DNA from: Heterobasidion occidentale
Lineage: Eukaryota > Basidiomycota > Agaricomycetes > Russulales > Bondarzewiaceae
Length of the DNA stretch: 64,000 nt
NCBI GenBank assembly: GCA_039111635.1
Contig: JBCAQO010000004.1
Span: forward strand, 310,001 to 374,000
Direction: 5' to 3'
The notes beneath the pieces were generated by a model. That model was not told the origin of the DNA, made no database searches, and saw nothing but the letters and a program-made list of their open reading frames with translations. A program made the translations under genes and the position numbers. Shown here piece by piece: positions 11,774 to 23,789 of this stretch. The first letter of the stretch is position 1; every line of letters begins with the position of its first letter.

Positions 11774-13010
11774 ATGTCCTCGAGTCGCCTTGGTCCCATA
11801 AATGCGACGCATCTCCCCGTCGCCACCAACTTCTACCCACCTCTTCACCCTCTGCTACTTATCAGCATTTCTTTCTTCTGCTATACTAACGGCCACCGAC
11901 ATTATTACAGGCGGACGAAACGCATGGAGTGATCGCTATCCAAGCCCCATACCCTTTTCTCACCCTTGATTATGCCGCTGTCACACTACCTCTGGTGTCA
12001 ATACCGTCGAAAACCCGCGCCGCTTGGTATTAGCGGCACCTACACGGGAGCAAATGGCCTTGGGCATCTCGTTGCCATCTTCTCGGAATCAACCGCTGCC
12101 AGTGGTCAATGGCCAAGGCCGACTTGCTCTGGACCGACCTTTCATCATAAAAGATTGCCATATTGCCTTTTCCATTGCCTATACTGCATCCAGGCGTTGG
12201 CTTGATCGCGGCCCGTATCCTCTCCAAGTTCAATCCAGGCCCCTGTTCATCCCATGGATCCCATGGATCACGGATTCTCGACCTCGTTACTCTGACTCGG
12301 TCAAGCATTTATTTCTATGATAACCCCCGCCGAAGGTGAGAAATGGCTATGGACTCAGTACTCACCTTTGATAGAGGGTCCTACTCGAGAAAGACACCTC
12401 TTTTCAGATGTCGTGGTGTCCGACTGGTTGCAACACCTGTTGTCTCGGCTGCATAGTCTTATTTGCCTTGTTTACAGATGTACATGCATGCTACTGCCAC
12501 ACCTATCATCTACCGTTTTGGAAAATGATCTCGTGCAATCGTCAGGATATTTGCAAGGCCACATGGGTACATACATGCCTTGCCAACCCATCCTTGTATA
12601 CCACGGATTTCTTCTTGCTGACGAAGGCCGACTCTCTGACGAAGAGTCCCAGATAAAACAATCATTCCAGCGATCACAAATCACAGAAATAGCACGCTCC
12701 ATTCGGAATACTTGGGTATAGATAGGAGGGTATCATGCATCTGTGCGTGGCCGTGGTACCGGACGACAAGGAACGACTGGGAATTACTGTCGCAGATGTG
12801 TCGGTGTCCGTCATGCTCGTGCCTTGACTCCCATGCTTATGGTTCTCACAACCCGCTTCATCGCTAGAAGCAGATTCGTGTTATCGATCTCGCGACGGCC
12901 CAAGGCGCTCCCGGAATCGTCAACTCTTTCGGAACGGGGAGCGCTGCCTGTGCGCTCCCTTCCTTGAATTCCTAGACTTCAACGGTGACATACTTCATGC
13001 ACAGCGCAGT
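11774..13010 (+). pseudogene. Possible degenerate or unresolved plus-strand gene
   Basis: An intron-like end (CTAAC branch, ATTATTACAG at about 11910) is followed by several coding-looking blocks that do not join in one frame. From 11911 one frame gives GRNAWSDRYPSPIPFSHP, a TGA, then 100 residues around LVLAAPTREQMALGISLPSS to 12320. A second block in another frame (12317-12721) ends SDEESQIKQSFQRSQITEIA and a stop. Weaker blocks follow, including IDLATAQGAPGIVNSFGTG near 12883 and LEFLDFNGDILHAQRSPCDS at 12963-13025. This could be a gene with introns I have not resolved or a decaying copy. No family was recognised. Spacer up to 13309 shows nothing. Confidence 0.2.
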
Positions 13011-13309
13011 CCTTGTGACAGTTGACCAGCTTCTGGGCCTATTGATAGTGCCTCTCCGATCTTCTATATCCGCTGAATCTGCCACCTCCGGCGAGAGCAA
13101 TAAAGACTATTTTTCCCAGCAGCCCCTTGTGATACTTGCTTTTCTTACTGTCATTGAATATCGTAACCGTCATCTTCGAACCCCTTTCATAATTGAGACT
13201 TCCTTACCCGATAAGATTGTCTGAAATACGAAGAGGCTGATCATCCAACCAAAAAGCTCAGATTGGAAACCATCCAGCACGTGAAAGATACAGAGTGGAA
13301 AGGTAAATA

Positions 13310-14636
13310 CTATCCTAAGTATGCTTGCTGTGGCGGGCCAGGTGGCATCATGGGCACCATGCCAGGCATCCCTTGCGGAGCAAAACCAGGTGGGGGAGGG
13401 GGAGGATATCCTTGCGCAGGGTTGTACATAGGCATACCACCAGGAGGTGGTGGCATTCCCATCATCGGAGGCACCATGCCCGGCATGCCCGGCATTCCTG
13501 GCTGCATGCCAGTCATCTGCATCGGCATACCACCTGGACCAAGAGTTTGCTGCGGCGTGAATCCTGGAGGGGGTGGAGGCTGCGCCAGTACACCAGCAAA
13601 TTGTCCTTGATATGGACCTTGGAAGCCTGGCATGGGAGGGCGCGCACCGAATGCTAAGGGTGCAGGAGGAGGACGAGCTGTGACGGGGAGAGCATTGTTT
13701 TTGCGTGCTTGCGCGGCGAGAAGACGCTCGGCGGCAGTTCCGTGCCGCTCACCCTTGCCTTCTTTCTTGAATGCATATTGTACGGTGATAGCTTTATTCA
13801 TGAGGAATTGGCCATTCATAGATTCGATCGCCGCGTCTGATGACTCGAAATCGGTGTACGAGACGAAACCGTATCCTTTGGATTTACCCGATTGCGGGTC
13901 GCGAGCGATCTGTAGCCGGCCAGTGGAGCACGTCAGAAAACAATGACGTGCAGTGTACAAGGCATGAAGCACACGGAAGATACAGGGCTCGAAATATGAC
14001 AGAACTCACCTTGGCAGTTGTTGCCATCACTCCGAACGCGCTGAAAGTGTCATACAGCAACCGTTCGTCCACATTGTCGTCCAAGTTTCCGATGAACAGA
14101 TTGGCGCCGACATCAAGTTGCTTTTTGTCAGAGGAGGCCTGAACAGTCAAGATATATATCAGCAATTGTCGATCAAGCGCAGACGAACGAGTCGAAGATA
14201 AGAATGCAAGGGTGATTGAGCGCCGCGCTTGATACGAGAAAAACAAATCCTTGACGAACCTTGTTGACCCTGATAGGTTTACCCCATAGTTTTATTTGAT
14301 TCATTATCTTACAAGCGTATTCCGCATCCTCTTCGGTCAAGAACTCGCAGAAACCATAGCCTTGATGTGCCATGGAGATGCGGTCCTTCGGTAAATGTAC
14401 ATTGACTGGGCGGGAGAGTCGAGTTCAATGGGAGGTTTATAGGCGTATGTCTGGTAACGCACCTACTGGACCTGCTTGTAGCATTAGCTCCCATACGAGC
14501 GCATCAGTACACCTTTCATCCAGATTTCCCTTGGTCACCGCGTTAGGATCGTAGTGCGTCACTCAATTATCCATAAAAAAGAGCACACCAAGTATACTGT
14601 CGCCTCCTGGTTCCTATCGTCCTGTGGCCGAGACAT
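13310..14636 (-). CDS. SF3B4: Splicing factor 3B subunit 4 (SF3b49/Hsh49)
   Basis: SF3b4 is the two-RRM protein of the U2 snRNP SF3b complex that contacts pre-mRNA upstream of the branch site. Five exons (14636-14589, 14529-14463, 14405-14260, 14138-14010, 13909-13310) join in phase. The N-terminus is [20 protein letters not shown], opening RRM1, which continues [19 protein letters not shown] and [12 protein letters not shown]2 has [20 protein letters not shown], then [18 protein letters not shown] and [18 protein letters not shown]. The C-terminal 120 residues are the usual Pro/Gly/Met-rich tail ([16 protein letters not shown]). Intron 1 is short and has a CCTAAC branch site only about ten bases from an AAG acceptor, which is tight. 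Spliced homology makes the assignment firm. Confidence 0.93.
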
Positions 14637-15110
14637 ATTCGCGTTGAAGACGTACCAAGGGGAAAGAGGTTGCTGAACCCCAAATGGAAACGGATGTTTG
14701 CCACCTGTTTGGTCCCAGTGGCGTACTATCTATGACTCTGGCGGAAGTACCCGCTGCATGCCTCGTCGCACACAATGCGCATCCAGATGTACGCTTGTCT
14801 CCATTTGTAATCCTTCGAACGAGACTTACTATCAACGCATACTTCTTCCAGTCTTATTCGTGCAATGGTGCTCAGTAAGCAAAGCCTTGCGCGCCGGACA
14901 GGCTCCATCGCGCTCAGACGCAAAAACAGGATACTGATGCATACCCTCGTTCGGAGCCCGGACAGCTTGATGCACCGATGTCAACCAATTTTCGTTGGCC
15001 GGAATCAATTCCATCCGTTTTCTCCGTGCTGCTTCGAAATGGCCCCTCTTCCAGCGAGCAAGATATGGTGCCCAGAGCGTGCTCAAGGTTTCGTTTGGGA
15101 TGTCGAAGCT
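14637..15110 (-). CDS. Unidentified exon series upstream of SF3B4
   Basis: A CCCATAG acceptor at 15111 opens FDIPNETLSTLWAPYLARWK and continues about 55 codons with normal composition to APNE. A GTATGC donor at 14944 and an ATAAG acceptor give DWKKYALI in phase. A strong GTAAGT donor at 14829 and a GTCATAG acceptor then give VRHWDQTGGKHPFPFGVQ and LSPW. That last frame runs without a stop straight into the SF3B4 ATG. The 5' end was not found; RSELRLELQALK in another frame at about 15160 may belong to it. It could be a separate small gene with an unseen stop or splice, or 5' exons of a longer SF3B4 transcript. No family was recognised. Confidence 0.3.
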
Positions 15111-15397
15111 CTATGGGCTTCACCTTCAGGGCCTGCAGCTCGAGACGCAACTCCGAACGCGCTATACGTGCTTCCGATATCCCTCATCTAGCCAGTTTTC
15201 GAGGAATTATGTCACAATCGGAGCGCCCCGATCTGCTGTCCGACGGCTGCAATCAGCGTTCGCTCATCTCATTCAGCAACCTGTCGCCGTTAATCTCCAC
15301 TTGTAACCTGCACTTAGTCCGACATCACGGTATCCTTCCTTCTCCACATGGGCCGAGATAGCTCACACGGCTAGAGCGCCTCATGTCCAGGCGCAGG

Positions 15398-15403
15398 TAT
15401 AAA
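15398..15403 (+). promoter_or_regulatory. TATA box of the small secreted peptide gene
   Basis: A TATAAA in the context GCAGGTATAAAGGAGC lies 86-91 bases before the ATG at 15489, a usual distance for a fungal TATA promoter. No other gene starts nearby on this strand. Confidence 0.5.
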
Positions 15404-15488
15404 GGAGCAGATGTGCTCTCCAGGCCTTCTAGGCGACCACACACCTTCGCTCATACACCCGTCCATCTTCACTCTTGTTGTGATCACG

Positions 15489-15739
15489 ATGTATATGCGT
15501 ATTTCACTCATCGCTCTTGCCTGCCTGCTCCTCGCTCTGAACGTGTTTGCTGCTCCTGTCAAGGAACTCAAGCAACTCAAACTCACGCGGGGCGAGCAGC
15601 CCGTGAAAAGGCAAGACGAGAAGCATAAGCCTTCTCATGGGTCAGTTCTTATTTCCGAATTATTTCAATAATCATTAGCTGATCAACTATGCTACACGCG
15701 TTCAGTTGGCCCTTCGTTGCTCCTACTGCTGCTGTTTGA
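15489..15739 (+). CDS. Small secreted peptide precursor with a Lys-Arg site
   Basis: Two exons (15489-15640 and 15706-15739) give a 61-residue protein. The start MYMRISLIALACLLLALNVF is a textbook signal peptide, probably cut near FAA|PV. A Lys-rich propeptide-like part (KELKQLKLTRGEQPVKR) ends in a dibasic KR, a typical Kex2 site. The remaining QDEKHKPSHG-WPFVAPTAAV would be a peptide of about 20 residues with no cysteine. The intron falls exactly in the Gly codon before WPF. A TATAAA lies about 90 bases upstream. It is not a basidiomycete CaaX pheromone, since no C-terminal CaaX is present. It could be a secreted signal, an effector-like small protein or a RiPP precursor; function is unknown. 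A weaker alternative is that exon 2 continues differently downstream. Confidence 0.65.
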
Positions 15740-17378
15740 ACGTTGGTACTGGATGCTTGAGAAATGCTTTTCACTAATCGACTACTCTTCCAGACTCGAA
15801 TGACTTTCGCTCACCTTCCCTCTGATTCCTGTATCAATCTGTACTCCCGTAAGTGCCGTTCGAATCTACTTGAATAAATCGCTTCATGACTTCCAGATAT
15901 CCTGCTAGATCGACTTTCCTTATGCCACTGTGTATCTGTTTGGTCCGTTCCAGATCCGATGCTCATGATACACGTGTCACGTCACATAGACAATGTTCCG
16001 AGATGAGAAATTGTGTGTTTATGCTGCACTGTCTCTGGTGAAGCCGAGGATGGAACGAACTCTCTGTCCAGAGCTTAGCGCCTAGCTCTCAGATGACCAG
16101 CACATTTGTAATTCAGCTTGCTTCTGCTTTTGTGGGATTAAGGCCCCTCTAAGAGATGAATTGGAAAAAGCAGATCTATCCATGGCGGCGGTCGGTATGA
16201 AGTAGGATTGAAGCCCAAAACCCCTTATCTGGGATTGTTCCTGCCTCAGCTATGGCTACTTCAGTGCGTCCTCCGGAGACGCTGAAAAAACCCTACTGTG
16301 CGCATGCGTTAAGACGTCACGGAGTAGGTAATGGATTTATCGAGCAGCCATGGAACAACCCCAAAAGCTGCTGGCACCTCACGATGTCATTTCGCAAGAG
16401 GCCACATAGAGCGGCGATACGGAAAAATGAACTGATGGCTCAGCGCTTGGCCCAGAGGAGTATGAGTAAGGCGTCTGCAGCATGCTCACCCCGTATATGT
16501 GGATCCAAATCCGGAGGAGAAATGACTTCGAAAAATGAAGATCTTGGGCGACTTCGCCGGGCTGAGCTCACTGGGGCCGCTTCGTCCCCGACTCTTCCCC
16601 CACATTGTCGTTTCACTGAGATAAACGCAGTAACGGCATGAAGTGTCCTTCAGACTTTGACAGACAAAATGAGCGCGGCATATCAATGTAACTTACCAAA
16701 AGTAGAACTTCCTTCGATGTTTTGCCTTGAGATATGATCTGACCTCGAAATGAGAGTCCGAACTCCGGACATTGCAACATGGGGGTGGGCAAGGCCCAAG
16801 GGTAGACACCAGAAGGCGCTTCAGAAACTCGACGTCCTGTACGCACAACGAAAGGCCATATAAAGAGGACTCCAACTTGCATCAGTCAAAATATGCAACA
16901 CGAATAGATTTCGGGATAGCTGCAAAATCTCGAAGTTGAAAACTAATAGAAGCGTGTAAAAGGAGACGCATCACGCCAAGCTCTCACAATGTGCAGTTTG
17001 CCTGTGACGTCATTCCTTTTGGCCTTATCCCTGTCGACGGGTATTAGATTTCTCCCCTTGTACCAAGTTTGCCAGATAAGAACTACAAAACAGCCTACGA
17101 ACATAAACATTGAGCGCAGCGCCAATGGAAGCGACGCCAGCGCATAGGAGTGTGCTAAGCCGCCTGATCGCGGACTTCATACAACTCGCCTAGTCCACGC
17201 ACAGCGAAAAAGTTAAAGGTGGGTAGGTATTGAGTTGGCGCGGAAGAAGAGGCGGCAAAGCAGAAAAGATGACAGAAGGCGAAGGTGGAGAAAGGAAGGG
17301 AGAAGTGTGGGATATAAGGGAAGAATCGTAGATGGGTCGTGAACGGGATGTACTAGATGGCGAGTTCTCAGGTGTTTA
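15740..17378. other. Intergenic region, no gene supported
   Basis: One plus-strand ORF of 129 codons (16252-16641) has no recognisable motif and an odd composition. The rest holds short ORFs only. The part nearest 17378 should be the 3' UTR of CDC42. Confidence 0.5.
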
Positions 17379-18193
<815 letters not shown>

Positions 18194-18963
18194 GTCTCGA
18201 TGGCGGTTCTAGGATAGAATTGGCGACAACTGGACCGACAGCAACAGCATCAGTCAAGAAATTTGCCACAATGCCGACGCAGAGATTGACACGGATCGAC
18301 CCTCAAAGAAAGAGTGAAAGTGGGAGATACGATGGAATCTCGACACGCGGGAATAGTGCTGCTGCAGAGAAAAAGAGGCACTTACATTGACGTTGAAGAA
18401 GACAGAAAGCTTGCTGAAGGCGCTGCTGGTGGCTTAATTGATGGGAGTTCACAGGAACGTGTGGCCTCTCTTGAGTTGATCAGTCGCTTTAATCTGAAAC
18501 GCAAGCTGATCCAGTCGTCAGTTGACGTGTTTAACTTGATGGTTCGTGCCGAAGAGGGGCGAGGGGATGAGAGGATACTGACAACAGAGTTATAGGAGGA
18601 TGAAGGGATGTCTGTGATCAATGACAAAAGTGAGCGGCTGTCGCAGACGATGAGGACGTCGAGGGAGGTAACGACGGCGACGACTCAAGTAGTTAGCAGT
18701 GTTGTTGACTGCACGCCCGGCTGTTCGGCCCTCGGCCACCGCACGCACAAACACCACCAAATTTCATTTTTACTGAATGGCTCACGTGGCGTTGAAATTG
18801 CGTATATGTATACATCCCACCAACACAAACCAACAGAGATCCAGACTAAACTCTCCAAATAACCAATTATGTACTCTACGTATTGTACAGAAGTTTCCAG
18901 AGCAAAAAGAAAACAAGATAAGTTAATCCAGAATAAAGGAGCAGTAAAATACGACAGCCCAGA
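18194..18963. other. Intergenic region (CDC42 promoter and 5' UTR)
   Basis: This stretch separates the starts and ends of two minus-strand genes. It should hold the CDC42 promoter and leader and the 3' UTR of the WD40 gene. ORFs on both strands here are short and unremarkable. Confidence 0.5.
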
Positions 18964-21612
18964 TCAGTTTGTCTTCATGCGTTTCCGAGGAGACTCCGAG
19001 TCCTCAACTGATTGAAAAAAGAATTTAGAAAAGGCTAGACAATACGACAGTGCTGCTGAATACTCACAATCAGATGATTGAGGTTGCATCCACCATGTCA
19101 GCCTGCCATCGTCACTCCCTGTTACAAGCCAGAAGTCGGCATTGGATGACTTAGATATGTAACTCTACAGTTCATGGCTGTCAGTGGCGGAATCACAGGG
19201 CACCTTATGAAAACACGCACCCCGACGGCTTGCGTCACCACATCTGTACAGATCGACCGCCGACGCGTAAGCTTATAGCGCACACGACAGAAGCACTGTG
19301 CCTACCTTCACCATGATCCAATCCGCACATTGGTTCTGCCTTGTTCTTATCCCAGACAATAACATTGCCGTCTACACACCCAAACAAGACCCCCTTGCCT
19401 TTGCTCGTAAACGACGCACCGAAGTCGTAATTCGCTTTCGCTTGTAATTCAGCGTCCTTAAGCACGTACGCCTGCTCCACCAGGCCTTTGTTATCGTCTT
19501 GCCGAATGCCCACAAGATGTGTGCGGCCACCCATCTGGGCCACGAGGGCATGCGAACCGGAAGAATTGATATCAATGTGGTATCTGATACGCAAATCAGC
19601 AAAAGAAGTATCGAAGACGGTTCAAATTGACTGACACTTGAGACTTGAAAAATGTGTAAGCCCGTAGTGTCCCATTAGGTATTTGGCAATACCACCTTGA
19701 TAATGTCTGTCAATTTCAGCTTCCCGCACTAAATATGCATTGTACTCACAGCACACCGTCTTTTGTCCCACCCAATAGCGCGTCACCATCCTCCACAAAC
19801 TTGATCGCGGTAACATTCTGCCTCAGTATTGAGCGCTGTGATTGCCATGTTCCTATTCCAGGCAGACTCAGTTTACTGGGTAAAATGACTGGAGTGACAC
19901 ACGTACCCTTGTTCAACATCCAGACTTTGACACCTATCCTTGGATATGCTACAGCAATCCTGTCTTTCGTATAAGCCATAGTTGTCGGAATATCTTCAGG
20001 TTTTCGCTCCGGATTGCTTGCGTCGGCAACCTTTGTCCAGTACCACTGATCATCCTGAAGATTATAAGAGAATTAGTACTATTGCGACACGTCGACGAGG
20101 GGACTCGTACATTTCTGCTCCACTTGCTGATAACGCCATTTTCGCTAAGCGACAAGATGCCTTCATCGTCTTCCATCCATGCAGCTGCTACCACAGGTGC
20201 GGGATGCGACAGCTTTGCGATCTCTGAGTGTGAAGCATTTTCGAATACACGAACAGTACAGTCGTGACCTAAAATCAATAACACCTCTCAGTATGCGCAG
20301 TTCTCATTAAGTGTTAGACTTAGACTGGGTATCAACGCAATGAATAACGCACAGTTGACAGCAAGGTATTGCCCTGTAGAATCAAACGAAATTCCTCGGA
20401 TCCCAACATGATCCCCGTTGATTCGTACTACGCGATCACTGTGTACCACAGGCCAGTTGAAAGAAGGTTGAACAGGGGGGGACATGCCCCCGGACTGGAC
20501 AGTTGGAGGAGGTGATTCTGGGATTGCAATTGGGCTAACTTTACGCTTGTAGCCGCTAGTGGGCGCCGGTTGTTGAGGAGCGGCGCGGGAACGGGCGTCT
20601 GCAGCGCGCGCAGGAGCCGCAAGGGGTGAAGCATGACGCGCTATATACAACGAGAAATACAGACGATTAGGGTTGAATTGCCTTGGGAGGGACATAAAAT
20701 CACGAAAAAAAAAGACCGCAGTGACGTCGGCTACTAAGCTCATGGACTGTACTCACATAGATGGGGCATGGGCGGCAAAACCTGAGGTTTCATTGGGAGA
20801 GGGTGTGACGAGACATTGGAGTTCTGAGGACTTGAACCAAACCTAGTCCCGGGCGGCGGCGAGAACTGACTCCCAAAATCCTGTGGCATTGAATACCCTT
20901 TTGGCCCTGACATGGGTGAAGGGTCTCGTGCGAACGAGGGATTTAAGGGAGAGTACTGAGAGGCGGCTTGGTTCATCGGAATAGGGATAGGAATTGGAAT
21001 AGGCCCAGAATTCCCTGAAGGAGCTGCAGAGTTGATGGCAGTAGAGCTTGCTGGAACAAAATTTGGGTGACGGAAAGACGCTGATGGCGGAGCAAGAGGA
21101 GCAGGGGCCAGTGGTACTGGGGCCTGGCCCGCTGGCGAGGCAGCAGATGTTCGCAAAAGAGCAGCGGTCCAAGCCGACGGATCGAATCCCATCGCTGCCA
21201 GGATTGAAGACGTTGAACTGGTCGATGATGCCTCTGGGGTAGGGTGAGGCGATTGCGATTGTGAGTGCCAAGTTGGCAGAACAGATGAACTGGCCATATG
21301 TGGAATCGCAATGGGCTGAACAGGAACGGAAGAAGTATGTTGGATCCGCGGAATATTGCTTGGCGGTAGCATGTTCGGTATTGACATCGTAGGATGCATC
21401 ATTGTCGAGGGATGTATTGGTTGCCCGTACATACTCTGTGGAGGATAGGGTTGAAAATGATGACCGAACGCCGGATGCTGCCTGATTGGCTGTACCACAC
21501 TGGTGGATGTCACGGGACTTTGTGAGGCCTTCGAGATTTTCGAAGATGAGTGAGGTGAGCCTTCGCGCTTGACAGGCGTATGCACATTTGGCATATGTGC
21601 ATCCTTCGCCAT
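18964..21612 (-). CDS. WD40-repeat protein with long disordered N-terminus
   Basis: The first exon (ATG at 21612) encodes about 285 residues rich in Ser, Pro, Met and Gln (for example SGPIPIPIPIPMNQ), predicted disordered. After another Pro/Ala-rich exon with KRKVSPIAIP, several exons give beta-propeller blades: GDHVGIRGISFDSTGQYLAV, CTVRVFENASHSEIAKL, PAPVVAAAWMEDDEGILSLS, DRIAVAYPRIGVKVWMLNKG, ALLGGTKDGVL, ANYDFGASFTSKGKGVLFGC, and near the end ADFWLVTGSDDGRLTWWM. The protein ends SPRKRMKTN, a possible nuclear signal, at a TGA at 18966-18964. At least eight introns are implied. It is likely a scaffold, perhaps nuclear; I cannot name the orthologue. Confidence 0.75.
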
Positions 21613-21662
21613 AGTGTCAGGCTAACAGATCAAATCAAAGTGAAGCAAAACATGAATCAGAA

Positions 21663-23284
21663 TCAGTAGACCTTGGGACGAGTATGGATGGGCATGTCGA
21701 AGCGCACCTTCCGAAGCCGATTTTCATACACCACGGGTTTGTCGGGTGTAGGTTGAGAAGGTAAGCCGACGAAGTCGGTCATGAACCCTCCAGAAACAAA
21801 TGGGTTCACAACATGCTTGCGCTTGTTCGCTTTGACCGAAGGAGTTCTAGTATGAGCACCGATGTTGGCTAGAGCAGACGGTGATGAATGTGACGAGTCT
21901 GCTAATGCGGATTGTTGTGAAAATGCAATATGCTGTGGTGGGAGAGGCTGGTGGGAATTTGAACCCGCTCTGCGGCGAGGCATGAGAGAGGGTGAACGTG
22001 ATGCTGGAGGTGTCTGCAGGCTGTGTGGTTGTTGCGAGTTATTAGATGATGCTTTTGTTGTCTGACACGGAGCACTCGCGACGGCGGAGGAAAGGGGGTC
22101 CACATACGTCAATGCACCATTCTGACGGACATTGTTCGTAAGGAGAGGTGAGCGTGATGGGGCTGCAGTCACGATAAGGGGTTGCCGAACCGTGGTGACA
22201 GGGGATTTTGATTTGGGTGATGTGGCACTCTGGTAAGAAATAGTGTTGATGTGTGCCTCACTCTGCGACTATTGAATGGTTGAAGAATCGTAAAGAGAGA
22301 GCATTGGTGAGGAGATATGAATCCACGCACAAATTGCAAGCCGGGAATAAATCTTTCCTGAGATAGCGAGGCGGGAAGATCCGTAGGCGTACGGATAGGT
22401 GACTGTGTTGGACTGCTAGGAGGAGAATCGAGCTCCATAGGAGAAAGGCTGCGCTCTCGGTCTGATTGCTACATCTACTGGTTACGCTGTATGTCCGTCA
22501 AAGATGTTGAAACACGTACTTGATCTGTTTCCAACAATGACGCCTCTTGAATCGAGGTTGTATCGATTTCAACAAACACCTCCGTTGAAGAAATTTCGTG
22601 TACGGGAGATATAAGAGACGAGTCTGTCTGAATAGACATGTCTGAGGAATGCTCTCGAGGAGGGGTTTGCGAGGCTGTCGAAATACGCTCGGGAGTAGTC
22701 GATACGGCTTGTACTGAAGCTGCTGTCATTTCAGGCTGTGCTTGGATTGCCACAGACTGGTAATTTGGCATTGGCGTGTGTACAGAGTCTGAGTGAACCA
22801 CGATAAACGATTGATGCAGAGACTATAATCAGACGTCCTCACCAATAACGACCGGTCCTTCCACTCGCTTGATCCAGGGCTTGCGCATTTTAGGGGGAAT
22901 AAGATGGTCTGTGGGTAAAAGGTCTTCTTCATCTTCAGCAACTTGAGTGTCCTCTTCTTCGTCAGAAAGTGAGGGCTCGCTCGGTATGTCTCCTTCAAAG
23001 ATGATCGCCTGGTCTTTGAACGGCCCGTCTCCAATCGTGAGCAGAATCTCCTTCCCAGGTTTCACTTCGATCCGTTTTTGAGCAAAGAGACTGAAGTATA
23101 CCACATTACCATCATCTCCTTCATCCCCAGAGTCTTTGTTCAGTTCCACACGTCGCAACACGATGTGGGCTTTCTGGCTTGAACCGTGCGGGCGCAAACG
23201 CAAGTGGCCCTTTATTCCGAGTATAGAGGCTGCTGTGGGTGAATTCGTATTGTCATGGTCGTCGGGTTGCATGGTATCTGCCAT
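21663..23284 (-). CDS. Hypothetical largely disordered protein
   Basis: The ATG at 23284 gives MADTMQPDDHDNTNSPTAAS, then a compact beta-rich part (GIKGHLRLRPHGSSQKAHIV, VVYFSLFAQKRIEVKPGKEI, LLTIGDGPFKDQAIIFEGD). An acidic Ser/Glu/Asp stretch (LSDEEEDTQVAEDEEDLL) follows. Later exons are Ser/Thr/Pro-rich and end in a basic segment (KANKRKHVVNPFVSGGFMTD) and the tail PIHTRPKVY. The gene lies only about 50 bases upstream of the WD40 gene in the same direction. No domain was recognised; the first 100 residues may be a small folded domain. Exon borders in the middle are approximate. Confidence 0.6.
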
Positions 23285-23789
23285 GTGAGAGTGTGCTTGG
23301 TAGGCGTGGTTACCTCCAAAGAGGTAGAGAGGCGTATAATGTAGGGGGAAGAGGGAAACAACAGGAGTGAGCTCAAAATGCGTCCACGTCGGCAAACTCC
23401 GATTGCTTGTACAAAGCTACCAAAACAGCGCAAAACTCTGTATTCGGCTAGTTACGCTCCCTATTTGGGATAGGTTTGTCTCCTAAAACACAACACTCAT
23501 GCACAATCATCAGGGATGGCTTGCAGAGCCACTGCGCGCCACGGCCCATGCAACAAGTGCAGTGCACTACCAGTACAGCCCTGAGCCATTCAGCTCCTAA
23601 CTGACATCAACTCATCCACTTGCCACATCCTCGCTCGTTCTCATTCAGTCAATCCGTGAAACCAACGTGAAACGCAGCCGCAGTCAGTCATTCAAAACAA
23701 TTGCCTGTAGAAGGCCCTGAGAAGCTTTTGTTACAGACGAATCTTGTATATCCTACATACTACGCCAAGATACTTTCCGATCGCGTCAT
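23285..23789. other. Intergenic spacer between two minus-strand genes
   Basis: This is the likely promoter of the disordered-protein gene and the 3' UTR of the CMD gene. Nothing distinctive was seen. Confidence 0.5.

Noticed and set aside
15489..15739. Basidiomycete mating pheromone precursor
   Set aside because: No C-terminal CaaX box, and it has a classical signal peptide, unlike these pheromones.
16252..16641. 129-codon plus-strand ORF as a gene
   Set aside because: No recognisable motif, odd composition, and no splice or promoter support.
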